Part shown: positions 9,701-19,540 of the stretch, one piece after another
Position numbering within the stretch: the stretch's first letter is position 1
Layout: each line of letters opens with the position of its first letter
NCBI GenBank assembly: GCA_013407085.1
Contig: JACCGJ010002772.1
Span: forward strand, 1-64,000
Direction: 5' to 3'
From: Atriophallophorus winterbourni
Taxonomy: Eukaryota > Platyhelminthes > Trematoda > Plagiorchiida > Microphallidae
DNA length: 64,000 bases
The notes under the pieces: generated by a model
What the model saw: only the letters and a program-made list of their open reading frames with translations
Databases searched by the model: none
Told to the model about the DNA's origin: nothing
Translations under genes and position numbers: made by a program

Positions 9701-12436
9701 AAAGCAACATAACTGGTTGGGATTCAACGAAACTTCACATGAAGTATTACACAAATTTCAGCATTGTGACATTGAACAGATGGTACGTACCGTTTGAAGC
9801 GACTGACCAACATATGTGGGGAGGCATGAACAAAGCGGGTTTTGTCATTGATATACTGAAGACGAATGACGATATGGCCTCTCGATCGATACTTCCCAGC
9901 ATACAGTTCTTGTTCTTCAGAAGTGCCGTGTTTTCGCGGCAGAATTTCACGATGGGTAGGAGGTGAATCAGCATCTGCTTCTTCTGAAGGTTAGAAACAT
10001 TGTAATAAGCGAATGTTGGATGAAAATGTGAATGGTGAAAAGCAACGAACAAAGCGTTAAGACTTAATAACTTATAAATCGAGTTTACCATAAATTTGGA
10101 TGGGTGGACGTTTGGCAGTGTGGAACAGCTCGATAGTGGCAGATCTCTTGATGTCAAATCGCTCAAACCCAGGTACAAAATCCAGGCAAACTAATAGGGG
10201 TCATGAAATAGCAGTTTATTGCATGTGATGACAACTAAGTTCGGCGCGATTGTAATTATGCTATGTGTTCAATCTATTCAAACAATCATGTGGTAAATTA
10301 GTTGGTATAAATATAGATTGAATCAAACGACTGGAACCAAGTAAAGTGCGGCAGAAACCTAAACTGTGCGAACCAATACCGATAAATAGGAACAGAATAA
10401 TAATAAAAAAGACTAAAGCGTATCCTCGCAAGCCTCTCCATACTGATGGCAACCAATTTAGCAAGGCGTTACATGTGTAGGCAACTAAGAATCCACTACG
10501 ATTTCGTTACTATTATTACGATTGTTATTCGAGGCACGGACAATGAGGTGAACAATTATGTCAGATCACTTGAGGTCGAATCATGTTCCAGGCGTAACTT
10601 ATATTAGGTTGTTAACCCAAGCCTAAAGGACAGTCAATACAGCGTTAATCACGTCAACCCCCGCTCCATGTCCAGCCATCGATTTCGTTACGATTCAAAC
10701 GCCGATAACAATGCCTCAACCGTTAACCACCCACCTGACACTTTATTAGCTCAAGTACCATTTCATTGTGCTGCACTTTATATATTTTATCCTATTTGTA
10801 TTTTGTGGAGAAATTAATGTATTGCTGACGCACATGACCAAGAAAAACAGAAACCAATCTTACAAAGGTAAATTTCGTAAACACGATGAAGTCCTCAGCC
10901 AGTCTGCACCGAATGTACCATCGATCTGAGGGTTAATCTGATTTCAGACCGACCGCCTAACCCCAAGCTCTTATCACTTATAGCTCGTTTGGCCGACCTT
11001 GATGAACTGCATATTGTTCAAGAGTTGACGATGTTTTTTATCTGCTTCTCTTTTCAGACAGGTTATCACTCGAACCGCATTCATGCAATAATTTCGCAAG
11101 CCGAATTGATAAACGTCAGCTATTGTTGTCGTGGGCCTTTACGGTTTTATTCTGCTCCTACGTCGAGTGGTGTTCTGCATTCCATCCAAAAATTTTGAGT
11201 AGCTTTCTTAATGAGAATGTGCAGCACTTTACATACGTTATTATTTGTAATCGAAATAGTATTACCAATGATTACCGTATTATCGTCCATCGTAATCATC
11301 ATGTGTATATGAAAACTGTGGAGTTTCAAACAAACAACGCGCCCAGAAGGAAATAAAACGAAGAGGTGACGCATTTTCCAATTGACAAGCGCATCCGAAT
11401 TGAGGACATTGATTGAGCGCATCGAAGTACGATCAGGCGTGCACAATGCGTTGTCATAAGCTAACAGAGTAAGGCGATGAGCGCAGTAGACTAGACTGCA
11501 ACAGAACTGACAGGACAGTGTACATTGTGTTTTCCTGCATTATTGATTATACTGTGTAGACATATTCCAGTCGAGAAAATATACCGCTCATATGAATTTG
11601 TGGCGTGGAAATCTTCCTGTTCTTTTTCTTCCTCATATCTGTCTAGGCCTGGGCAACCTGACAGTATCTAAACCCACGTATAGTATATGACTGTGCCGCA
11701 CTTTGCCTGGATCAGGCTTGTGTTTTCATACACACGCAATCGGATATCACTACGTCACCCACGTCAAGTAATACGGAACCAGACCGCTGTTAATATTGGT
11801 GATTTCAGTCTGAATTATTCCCTCAAAACACAACATCGGCTTTTGTTTGATGTCAGCGAATTCCTTCTGTCTAGACACAGATATATCAAAACTACGGACC
11901 ACACATATTGAAAATATGCATCGGTGTCTAACAAAATTGTCAATGCCACAAATATCACAAAAACATTTATGAAGAAAAAATGCAAATGTTTTATCGATGA
12001 AATAATAAACAATAATACGAGCAATATATTGTGGTGCATTACATCCCCATCTCTTACAATACAAGCAATTTAGCAAGAATAGGTCTGTGAAAATACCTGT
12101 ATTACCCTCCTGGGACGTCATTTGTATCTCGGGTTCTTCATCCGAAGATGATTCAGACTTGGTATCTACATCTGTTGAATCGATCTCTTGATTTGTGATA
12201 GCGTCTCCTTGATCCTCGCCACCCAATTCTCTGGAACTAACTGAGGGACTAGATTGCTGAGACCGATCAACCAACGTTAAGTGCACCGGAAGCAATTCCC
12301 AGCTGACACCCGTTGACATCCAAGCCAGAATAAGAAATAGACACAGGCCAGCAAAACTCATAAAGATAAGTAGTTCATTTCCAACGCCTTCTATGATAGT
12401 GGTCCGTGCGAAAATGTCAGAGAGAAAGTTCAACAT
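6026..12436 (-). CDS. TMUB-like transmembrane and ubiquitin-like domain protein (three exons)
   Basis: Complete gene: CDS 12106-12436, 9791-9983 and 6026-6710. The total of 1209 nt is in frame (402 aa) with intron phases 1 and 2. Human TMUB1/TMUB2 have the same order: an N-terminal TM starting IEGVGDE, a variable acidic linker, a ubiquitin-like domain, and two C-terminal TM segments. Here the N-terminus has TTIIEGVGNELLIF and a TM ending LAWMSTG. The Ubl spans exons 2 and 3 (IVIRLQYINDKTRFVHAS, then KKVRLIFHGREL). Two TMs follow (after MEPLFAFLLL, and FALIALSVFFGGAVFAMHF). Mammalian family members are ER/Golgi membrane proteins linked to ER-associated degradation and receptor trafficking; the same role here is inference. 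The protein is longer than human TMUB1 because of the linker and the C-terminal tail. Its introns host PLE and family A repeats. Confidence 0.88.
6962..7540 (-). mobile_element. GC-rich retroelement remnant related to the flanks of Gypsy C (coding-deleted)
   Basis: This sequence is markedly GC-richer than its surroundings. In plus coordinates, 7081-7217 aligns with 44899-45030, the sequence just past the pol end of Gypsy C (shared blocks CTGACAACCAAGT, AACTGCTT and CTTCTGGCAGAT). The stretch 7230-7320 resembles 60937-61020, just before the Gypsy C gag start (shared ATTTCA-CTA-GG and TTTTAAA blocks). Only about 20 bp separate the two blocks here, as if gag-pol were absent. A 188-codon open minus frame crosses the segment (6962-7528) but shows no known domain and is probably fortuitous. 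Confidence 0.5.
7681..7870. repeat. Dispersed module B with hammerhead-like cassette, copy 1
   Basis: Shares TGTTGCTCACATCCCC, GCGCCTTGAGTGCTTGACC and CGAACCC-AT-TAACAGTGG with 43608-43860 and 63540-63680. It contains two small palindromes: the CAC/GTG pair around AATCAC-GTGATT, and GGTTCGTTGTACGAACC. It lies in intron 2 of the TMUB-like gene. Confidence 0.7.
7715..7747 (-). ncRNA. Hammerhead-ribozyme-like motif, family 2 copy in module B
   Basis: On the minus strand CUGACGA (7741-7747) is followed by a GGC/GCC stem II with an ACACA loop, then GAAAC (7723-7727) and CGGUAGUG (7715-7722). The matching copy at 63.5 kb has GUC at the cleavage site where this one has GUG, so this copy is predicted to be weak or inactive. 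The cassette is inverted relative to the downstream module when compared with 63.5 kb. Confidence 0.5.
8405..8435 (-). ncRNA. Hammerhead-like core, family 3, left arm
   Basis: Mirror copy of the motif at 9001-9031: CUGAUGA (8435-8429), GUCAUC/GAUGAC stem II, GAAAC (8409-8405). Stems I and III are not fully resolved. Confidence 0.4.
9001..9031 (+). ncRNA. Hammerhead-like core, family 3, right arm
   Basis: CUGAUGA (9001-9007), a 6-bp perfect stem GTCATC (9009-9014) with GATGAC (9021-9026), and GAAAC (9027-9031). A hairpin ACTTC-GAAA-GAAGT lies just upstream after GTC, in the place expected for stem I of a type III hammerhead, but four extra bases separate it from the core. I call it hammerhead-like and possibly degenerate. 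Confidence 0.42.
9076..9790. other. TMUB intron 2 sequence, no recognised feature
   Basis: Only short frames without recognised domains are present. The segment lies between the PLE inverted repeat and exon 2. Confidence 0.4.
9791..9983 (-). CDS. TMUB-like gene, exon 2 (linker end and first half of Ubl)
   Basis: The 193-nt exon follows the acceptor ACCTTCAG (exon starts 9983, phase 1) and ends before an excellent donor ACG/GTACGT (intron starts 9790, phase 2). It encodes an acidic linker, then GHIVIRLQYINDKTRFVHAS and HMLVSRFKR. Human TMUB has the order LRLKFLND, DTIGSLKR at this point. The split codon joins exactly to KFFKEELSGQDKK in exon 3. It lies in a region that a simple ORF scan reads in the wrong frame. 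Confidence 0.87.
9984..12105. other. TMUB intron 1
   Basis: A 2.1-kb intron. It holds a 3'-end scrap of repeat family A (about 10440-10471, +) and a longer copy at 11621-11736. No other gene is recognised; small frames at 10989-11446 have no domain. Confidence 0.7.
11621..11736 (-). repeat. Short interspersed repeat family A, copy 5
   Basis: Reverse complement of the family A 5' half (AAGCCTGATCCAGGCAAAGTG through CCAGGCCTAGACAGATATG), followed by the purine-rich stretch. It lies within TMUB intron 1. Confidence 0.75.
12106..12436 (-). CDS. TMUB-like gene, exon 1 (start, first TM, acidic linker)
   Basis: Start ATG at 12436 (MLNFLSDIFA) is chosen because the only in-frame codons further upstream are not ATG, and a TTATTTTAG acceptor-like site sits 2 nt before it. 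That site could receive a 5' UTR exon or a trans-spliced leader. The sequence continues TTIIEGVGNELLIF and a strongly hydrophobic segment ending LAWMSTG, the family's hallmark N-terminus. A Ser/Glu/Asp-rich linker follows (SESSSDEEPEIQ). Two donors fit the phase: GAGG/GTAATA (exon end 12106, used here) and ACAG/GTATTT (exon end 12097, three residues longer). Confidence 0.85.
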
Positions 12437-12502
12437 TGCTAAAATAACACGAAACGGAATCACGACCCTTCATCGAAATGATTTATCATAATATGTAAAT
12501 AT

Positions 12503-12664
12503 CAAATCACAAGCTTGGATTTAGGCAAACTGCCGCACAATCAGAGACTACGCGTTGGTTAAGATACCGTGAGGTTATCAAGGCTTAGGCAGATATAAGG
12601 GAAATAGCAGTGATACTGCCGCATGTTACGCATGCAGCTCATTATAATTGGTAAATCAACTTAT
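12503..12664 (+). repeat. Short interspersed repeat family A, copy 6
   Basis: Diverged copy beginning AAATCACAAGCTTGG, with GCCGCACAATCAG, TTAAGATACCGTGAGG and a weakened hairpin region. Confidence 0.7.
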
Positions 12665-13631
12665 CATAGTGGAGAAAAAGAAGAAGAAAATGGCTTTATT
12701 CGTGTACACGATTTATCAGCAGTATAGAAATACTAAACATTAGCACACCGTGCAATTTATTATAGCAGCAGCAATACAGAGAGCAGCCAGATGCGAGAAG
12801 TACAGTGTTTTCTGATGCCACACGATTTTGAAAGCTAAGTGTTGACCAATAAACCTTCAGAGTTACCTGGACTAAACGCTCGGCAAAATTCTATCTGTTG
12901 TGCACAAGAGAGGGATTAAACAAAATCTCATTGTGCAGAAGGAAATGGAGTGAAAACATGTCCAATATTTCGATGAAAACAATAGATTTCAGTAATCAGA
13001 ATTAGGGATAATGTGTTGGCTATTTGGACAAGGTACCTACAACATGAATATAGCGAACAACGTAACTCATAGTAACAAATTAAAGAGACGGTGGCTCAAG
13101 ATAAGAAGTTCGTATAGAGGGTGATCACCACTTTTGCATATTTTTGCTGGGTAATTTACTTTATGATAGATAAAATGACTCGTAGGTTTCTGGATTGCTT
13201 TTGATTAAAAATAGGTTCGACGACGTGCACCCACCAATGCGCGTAGCACGCAACGAGAAGAGCCTGGTATAGCCTAATCTCTAGAGACGCAACGTGTGTC
13301 ATTTGCCGAAACCCGTCCTAATGACGATAATTAGGTATGACAAAAAAGATTTCCAGTGCCACATGAGAGTATTTCTACTTGAACATGTCTAATATCCCCA
13401 TTGATTAATATGGCTAGGGTTGGGAAAAACCTTCATCGAAAGGCGGATAGAGAAAATACCTGTAAAAAATAGACTATGAGCTGTGATATTTCAGGGTGAG
13501 CGGATATAAAATTACAGGGAAGGGAAGCGTAGTGTTTGAAGTTTCGGCATATGCACACACGAACTATAATGCAGAAGTAAATGACGGCATTTATCATAAA
13601 TTTGGCTCTCCTTTATTGAGAACACGCATAT
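12665..13631. other. No recognised gene
   Basis: Upstream of the TMUB start codon; AT-rich, with only short meaningless frames. It may contain the TMUB promoter, but no core element is identifiable. Confidence 0.4.
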
Positions 13632-13856
13632 GTATGTATGAAAGCACAAGCCTGATCCAGGCAAAGTGCCGCACAGTCAGAGACCGCACATTGGCTAAGA
13701 TACTGTCAGGTTGCCCAGTACTAGACAGAGGGGGGAATAGAAATGGTAGTGAGACTCCAGCGTGTTTCAGCATGCAGCTCACTACCGTCTGCCAATCAAT
13801 TTAGGACGATGTTATCCACACAGCACAGAATTGCTGCACAATTGCACACCCGTGCA
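13632..13856 (+). repeat. Short interspersed repeat family A, copy 7
   Basis: Nearly complete: TATGAAAGCACAAGCCTGATC start, TAGACAG box, GTAGTGAGACTCC hairpin arm with CTCACTACC, and the ATCAATTTAG tail. Confidence 0.8.
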
Positions 13857-13922
13857 GTATCTTAGCCCACGTGCAGTCTGACTCTGAGACACTTTGCCTA
13901 GATCAGGCTTGTGATTTCATAC
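13857..13922 (-). repeat. Short interspersed repeat family A, copy 8 (abuts copy 7, inverted)
   Basis: Reverse complement of the first 65 bp of family A (TATGAAATCACAAGCCTGATC through CACGTGGGCTAAGATAC), directly joined to the 3' end of copy 7. Confidence 0.75.
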
Positions 13923-14345
13923 CTCACCACTCTCTGACCTTTTCAACCTGTCACTGAGTTGTAGCAAGGTAACTACTGACTGGAAAAGTGGATTAATCAC
14001 TCCGATATACACAGGAGGGAACCGATCGGATGTGTTTAACTACAGACCAGTCACACTGTTGCCAGTGGTCTCTAAACTTTTCGAGCGATTTATAACTGCT
14101 GAACTTTTCAAACATTTGGGAAAAAATGAGCGTCTTTCCATCGCATAGCATGGATTTAGGGCAAGACACTCCGGCCTCAAGAATCTACTTATAACTCTTG
14201 TTAACTGAACTCGAGCAGTGAATAATGGATACCCTATACATGCTTGTTACTTGAATCATCGTCATTAGCAGCTGGTACAGACTGGAAAAATGTGGCTGGT
14301 GGTCAGCAGCTAACTTGGAAGAGTGGTTTGAAAGAGCTCAATTAT
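13923..14345 (+). mobile_element. LINE reverse-transcriptase fragment
   Basis: The plus strand encodes, with stops, ITPIYTGGNRSDVFNYRPVT, LLPVVSKLFERFI and a decayed HGFRARHSGLKNLL. These are RT blocks 1-2 of a CR1/Jockey-group LINE (canonical I-P-I-K-G-(D/N)-NYRP(V/I)SL). The copy is old and is interrupted at 14346 by Gypsy A. Confidence 0.75.
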
Positions 14346-14350
14346 GGCTT
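14346..14350. repeat. Gypsy A target-site duplication (left copy)
   Basis: GGCTT immediately before the LTR; the same GGCTT follows the other LTR at 18310-18314. A 5-bp duplication is normal for Ty3/Gypsy integrases. Confidence 0.85.
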
Positions 14351-14531
14351 TGTAACGAGAGTCAGATATGATCTGGACACAAACGAACGTAGAGAAGATA
14401 ACGCCTGATTGAAAGGTTTTAATCAACTAGAGAACACGAGTATGAGCTATAACAAAAGAAAAAGGTTAGATGTGTAATACGGTAAAATAAGCGTGTGTAC
14501 ACAATAAAAGGAATGTCAAAATAACACGACA
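14351..14531 (-). repeat. Gypsy A 3' LTR
   Basis: 181 bp. In sense orientation it begins TGTCGTG and ends CGTTACA. It carries TTATAG about 25 nt before nucleotide 101, where TCTAGTTGATTAAA (plus-strand 14431-14418) starts and probably marks the R region. Confidence 0.9.
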
Positions 14532-14567
14532 TACATGGGAAGACCGAGTGATATAACGATTACAGTT

Positions 14568-17500
14568 TTAGACCTCATGGGATCGAAGATTGTAGGGTCT
14601 ATCCCTTTGTTGTTGTGAAACAAGGTGTTCTACATTTGGTTGAAGTGTAGTGGTTGGTCCAGAAATGTCTGAAGTGGCAGACTGTATGTCAGGTGTACAA
14701 AGGGTATCTGGAGGCGTTTTTGTTGGGTCAGGTGGGTCAGTGTTCAATGGGTTTGGCGACTGATTCATTGGAGCCAGTTGACGGAGAGACACAGTCTCCT
14801 CGCTACCATCTGGCAAGCGGATATGGGCATACTGAGGATTACTCTCCAGAAGCTCCACCTCTTCCACCAGGGGGTTATACTTGGAGGAACGAACGTTTCT
14901 GCGATAAAGGACTGGTCCTGGCATCAACAACCAATTAGGAAGACTCGTACCGACGGGAGACTTGCGATTATGCTTGAACATGCGCTCGTGAGGCGTCTCA
15001 TTTGCATAAGAGAGGTGCATAAGAGAGACCGCATGGCGTGTAATGCTTCGGGAAGAACAAGTTCCCACTGCTCTGTCGTCAAACCCCTATCTCGCAAGCA
15101 TAATGAAACAGTTTTCCATAAGGTACTGTTCAGACGTTCCACCTGCCCATTACCTTGCAGGTTATAACTGGTGGTCCTACTCGTAACAACTCCTCCAGAA
15201 TGAAGAAAAGATTTAATGTTACTGGACATGAAGGATGACCCTTGATCTGAGTGTACGTATCCGGGCATACCAAAAATGGAAAAAAGTTCGGTGAGTCGGG
15301 AAATGACAGTAGAGCTGGTCATGTCAGGACATGGGAAAGCAAAGGGGAATCGAGAAAATTCGTCAATTACTGTAAGTAAATATCGATTCCGAGTAGATGA
15401 AGGAATAGGCCCTTTAAAATCGATACTGAGACGTTCAAAAGGATGTGTTGCTTTAATGAGTGGCTCATTGTAAGGACCGAAAATTTTTGGCTTCAACTGA
15501 GAACATACAAGGCACTGCCGAATGACAGATTTGACGTCATCAAGAGAGAACGGAAGATTTTTAGATCGGGTGAAATGAAATAAACGTGTTATACCCGGGT
15601 GGCACAGTGAGTCATGAATGGACTTTAATTGAGGAAGCGAATGTACACTGGCACAAAATCCACGAGACAAGGCATCAGCTACGGTATTATCAGGACCCGG
15701 TCGATACACCACATCATAGGAAAACTGAGAGAGTTCTATACGCCAACGTTGGATTTTGTCGTTCTTGATTTTACTGGCGATTTTCGTATCAAACATAAAC
15801 GAAACGGAGCGTTGATCAGTGATTAGTTTAAAATGAGACCCAATGAGATAATGTCTCCATTTTCGAATTGCTTCAATGATCGCGCAAGCTTCCTTCTCGA
15901 TCGCGGGATGATTACGCTCACTCGGAGAGAGTGTGCGAGAGAAGAAAGCAACCGGACGTCCGTTTTGGTTGAGAGTAGCAGCTATTGCTATATCGGATGC
16001 ATCTGTTTCGACAACGAGAGGTACGTCACGATCAACCGAGAAAAGAGATGCTTGCACTAATTCAGATTTCAGGGATGTGTAAGCGTTCAAAGCTTTCCCG
16101 GACAGTGGGAAGATTTTATTGTGAACCAAAGGATGGATTTTGTCGGAGAACTGGGAGAACCATTGGGAATAATAAGAGAACATCCCGATTATTCTTTGTT
16201 GTGCTTTGGCATCACAGGGTGGAGGCAGCTTGAGTAAGGCATCAAAGCGTTCAGGGTCTGGTTTCACATTTCCAGCGGATACCTCATAACCGAGAAGTTT
16301 AACGCGCTCTACGGAAAAGGTACATTTGTTGCGATTCAAAGTAAGCCCATATTTATCCACTGCTTGCATAAATTTGCTTAAGTTTACATCATGATCATGC
16401 TTACCTTTCCCACAGACGGTTATGTTATCGACGTAGACATACGTTCCTCGCAGAGATTCCTTGCGTATTAACTCATCCATGGCCCGCTGGAAGCATGCAA
16501 CTCCGTTGGTTACGCCAAATGGAATACGCCGGAATTGGTAGAGGTTGCCACATGCTTCAAATGCAGTGTACCGGCGCTCATTCTCCTTTACAGGAATTTG
16601 GTGATATGCGCTCTGCAAGTCTAAGGTGCTAAAAACACCAAACTGTGAAATCTTTTGGATCATGTCATCGATTCGAGGCAGGGGGTAGGCGTCTAGATAT
16701 GTGAATCGGTTGATAGTTTGGCTATAGTCAATGACCAAACGTTTCTTCTGTCGTTCATTTGTTGTGACCAACACCTGGGCGCGCCAAGGCGACTGGGAAG
16801 ATTCGATTATTCCCTCATTTAGTAGCTTGGCAACTTCAGCTCGAATGAAAATCTCGTCGTTATGACTGTATCTTCTGGACTTGGTGCATATCGGACGACA
16901 TGATGGGTCCAGATGAGGGAAAAGTGAAACAGGAGTTAATGTAGTAACGGATAAACTACACAAAGAAAATGGGGCTTGGATTCCTTCGAATGGTATTTCA
17001 ACTGCTCGATGGCGCTGAAGAAAATCATGTCCAAGCAACACATCGGCACATAGATCAGGAAGGATAGAAAGTTTCACATTGTTGTAACGAGTACTTTTGT
17101 GGACGAGTGATACAAAACAATGACCTTTCGTATTGCTTATCATCGACGTAGAAGCCAACACAATTTGGTTTTTCGATTCCAGGATAGGCCAACCGTTTCG
17201 ACAGACGATACTTTCGGAGATGTAACTTTCAGAACTACCCGTGTCAACCAGCGCCTGTAAAGCTATACCGTTGACGACAACTCCGGTAATTGCTTTATTA
17301 AGACTGGCCGGCGCAGCAGCGTTGATAATCGTGGAGGTCAGAAAAGGAATTACCGATGCAGTGTGTTTTGCTTTGTTTGTAGAACGGCATACTTTTTGGA
17401 AATGACCTTTCTTGCCACATGATTTGCACTCCGCATCCCTAGCGGGGCATTTCGAGCGTGGATGTCGATCGTAACCGCAAAAGAAACAACTGGAACGTGT

Positions 17501-18111
17501 GGTAGCCAGAGTTGTCTCAGAATTGAAAGGAGTTGAATCGGTAGTGGCGTGAGACGCATCGATTGCAGCAGCACCGTAATTACTAGGTGCAGGCTGGATA
17601 AACGAATGAGATTGACGTTGGGCCGAATCGAGGGCCTTTGCCTGGTCGAAAGCAGTTTGTACATCCAGTGTCTTGTTTTCCAACAACCTCTGACGAATGG
17701 CGTTAGACATAAGCCCGCTTATGAAAGCGTCCCGAATAGCATCTTGCTGATTTTGTTCAGCACTAACGACTTTAAAGTCACAATCCTTTGCAAAATTACA
17801 TGAACTGGTCAAGAGTTTCGTCGCGATTTTGTTTAAAAGTGGCAAGGATATGTCTTGAGAATATCTCGTTTTTTGGCTGAACATAAAGACAATTCAAGGT
17901 ACTGATGGCTAAATCGTAGTCAGTGCATTGAGAAATGATTTTATAGACAGCAGGCGACCGGAAATGGATAAGTCTTCCGTTTGTCTGGGTTGAAAGATTC
18001 AATTGTATCGAGAAAATTCGTAAAGGTCAAAAACCAGTGTTCACATGAATCGGTAGCATCTGCAGCGTTGGGATCGGTATCGAAGCGTTCAGGACGGAGT
18101 AAACGATCCAT
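14568..18111 (-). pseudogene. Gypsy A gag-pol (frameshifted)
   Basis: The gag ATG is at 18111 (MDRLLRPERFDTD). Frame changes fall near 17.96 kb, 17.80 kb and 15.02 kb. In order: capsid-like gag; two zinc knuckles (C-x2-C-x4-H-x4-C types from CFFCGYDRHPRSKC at about 17.49 kb and CKSCGKKGHFQKVC); aspartic protease LVDTGSSESYIS (about 17.24 kb); reverse transcriptase with active site YVDN (about 16.43 kb) instead of YVDD; and RNase H (ETDASDIAIAATL, ITDQRSV). The integrase follows with an H-H-C-C zinc finger (HDSLCHPG to CLVCSQ, about 15.5 kb), catalytic Asp in IDFKGPI, Asp in SDQGSSF and Glu in NGQVERL. The tail at 15068-14568 holds the integrase C-terminal domain. With its frameshifts this copy cannot make an intact polyprotein. 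Confidence 0.92.
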
Positions 18112-18128
18112 TTTCTAGTTGATTAAAT
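18112..18128 (-). promoter_or_regulatory. Gypsy A putative self-primer binding site
   Basis: Directly after the 5' LTR, in sense, comes TTTAATCAACTAGA (plus 18127-18114). Its exact reverse complement, TCTAGTTGATTAAA, starts at nucleotide 101 of the LTR: perfect in the 3' LTR, one mismatch in the 5' LTR copy (18209-18196). This is the arrangement known from Tf1/Sushi elements, where the transcript's own 5' end folds back as the primer. There is no TGG-starting tRNA-type site here. Confidence 0.65.
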
Positions 18129-18309
18129 TGTAACGAGAGTCAGATATGATATGGACACAAACTAACGTAGAGAAGATAACGCCTGATTGAAAGGCTTTAA
18201 TTAACTAGAGAACACGAGTATGAGCTATAACAAAAGAAAAAGGTTAGATGTGTAATACGGTAAAATAAGCGTGTGTACACAATAAAAGGAATGTCAAAAC
18301 AATACGACA
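18129..18309 (-). repeat. Gypsy A 5' LTR
   Basis: 181 bp, same termini as the 3' LTR, followed on its outer side by the GGCTT duplication at 18310-18314. Confidence 0.9.
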
Positions 18310-18314
18310 GGCTT

Positions 18315-18959
18315 AGCCAAGGTTGGACGGGCGCGCTTGCCTGGATGGGGTGCAAGAGAAGGTGTGTTTGGCTCAACACATTGGCAACGATGGCAATGAA
18401 CCGACATTGATGAAAAGAGTGCAACAATTTTATTCCCCCGACATATTTCGACTGGTCATAAACTATAATGAAAAAACCAAAAATTAAAAAATTAAAAATC
18501 AAATCATTGTTTCTTTTGAACGGCACCATATCAGATTGAGCACCCACTTGAACATCAGTTTCATCGGCAGAAAGCACATGGAAGCAGATCTCATGGCTAC
18601 AAGTTAACCATTCCACAATCTAGATCAAATTGTTGAAGGTTCTTCTTTGCCTCTCAGTTTATTTAATATGAAACTCTCTATCCCCACGTATGCAGTCTCT
18701 GACTGTGCGGCACTTTGCCTGGATCAGACTTGTGCTTTTATATTATGCCATACCATACATCCCCACGTATCACTTGTGCATCAAGGCTGAACATGTTCAA
18801 TGGCAGAACTTGAAAAGTATATGTTGACAATATGCAACCTCGCGTCTCAATACATAAGCTGACTTTCCATTGTTGTTTTCATGCATTCCCTATATTCTTA
18901 ATCTATGATTACTGAAACGTGTTTGTTTTTGGGACCATTAAAACTTTGAATTACCTTCT
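18315..18959. other. Continuation of the LINE split by Gypsy A, plus repeat scraps
   Basis: No ORF with recognised motifs. Family A copy 9 lies at 18682-18745 (-). At about 18,930-18,960 the sequence GACCATTAAAACTTTGAATTACC resembles the 3' tail of the plus-strand LINE ending near 45.94 kb, so this is probably a decayed LINE 3' end. Confidence 0.4.
18682..18745 (-). repeat. Short interspersed repeat family A, copy 9
   Basis: Reverse complement of the family A start: AAGTCTGATCCAGGCAAAGTG, then CGCACAGTCAGAGACTG. Confidence 0.7.
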
Positions 18960-19540
18960 CTTCTTCTTGTTAGACGACAGAGGGTCAAGCCCCTGTAAGC
19001 CGCATCTCTTTATATCAGCAACATAGTCCAGGAGAACCTCAGTTGAAGAAATCCTGTCCAGTGTTGTACAGCTTCGCCGTGATTACAGGCAGTACCTTAT
19101 CCACTAGTTGCTTGAATTGGTCTTCAGATCTTGCTGAAATAACCTCTTCCGGAAGCGCATTTCACAAGTTAACAATTCTTGTTGAGAGCGTGAATCCGTG
19201 TGTTAGGCGTAGTGTCCTTCGATTTTGAAGCTTTAGAGCATGGCAACGGGTTCTTGAGTCCGCCACGAGAGGGAAAAACTCGCGCAGATCGTTACCATAA
19301 GCTCTCAGTAATATGCGACGTTAGCAGCAGGTCGTAGCGCACACGCCGAATACCGAGCGACATGAGGTTGAGGCGTTAAACTATCTCCACATAAGGAATT
19401 GATTTCAATCCTTGTACTCTTTTCGTCGACCGCCTTTGCACTTTTTCCAACAGGTCATGTTTTTCCTTAGTTTGTGGATAGGTTGCTGGCAAACCATATT
19501 CCAAAACTGGCCTCACGTATGTAGAAAAAAAGAAACATTT
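18960..19540 (-). mobile_element. CR1-group LINE 3' ORF fragment (decayed)
   Basis: The minus strand reads TYVRPVLEYGLPATYPQT, then EKHDLLEKVQRRSTKRVQGL, then a decayed R-VRYDLLLTS. This is the region after the RT domain in CR1/L2 LINEs (usual motif YVRPxLEYxxxxW...LExVQRRxTK). Stops and frameshifts follow. Confidence 0.7.

Larger units (their letters stand above)
14351..18309 (-). mobile_element. Gypsy A: full-length LTR retrotransposon, 3959 bp
   Basis: Two 181-bp LTRs in direct orientation (TGTAAC...CGACA on the plus strand) enclose a minus-strand gag-pol and are bordered by GGCTT duplications. I count about seven differences between the LTRs, around 4%, so insertion is not very recent. 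The coding region carries frameshifts. It sits inside an older LINE remnant. The leader between the 5' LTR and the gag ATG is only 17 nt and looks like a self-priming site rather than a tRNA primer site. No clear polypurine tract is seen upstream of the 3' LTR. Confidence 0.92.
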
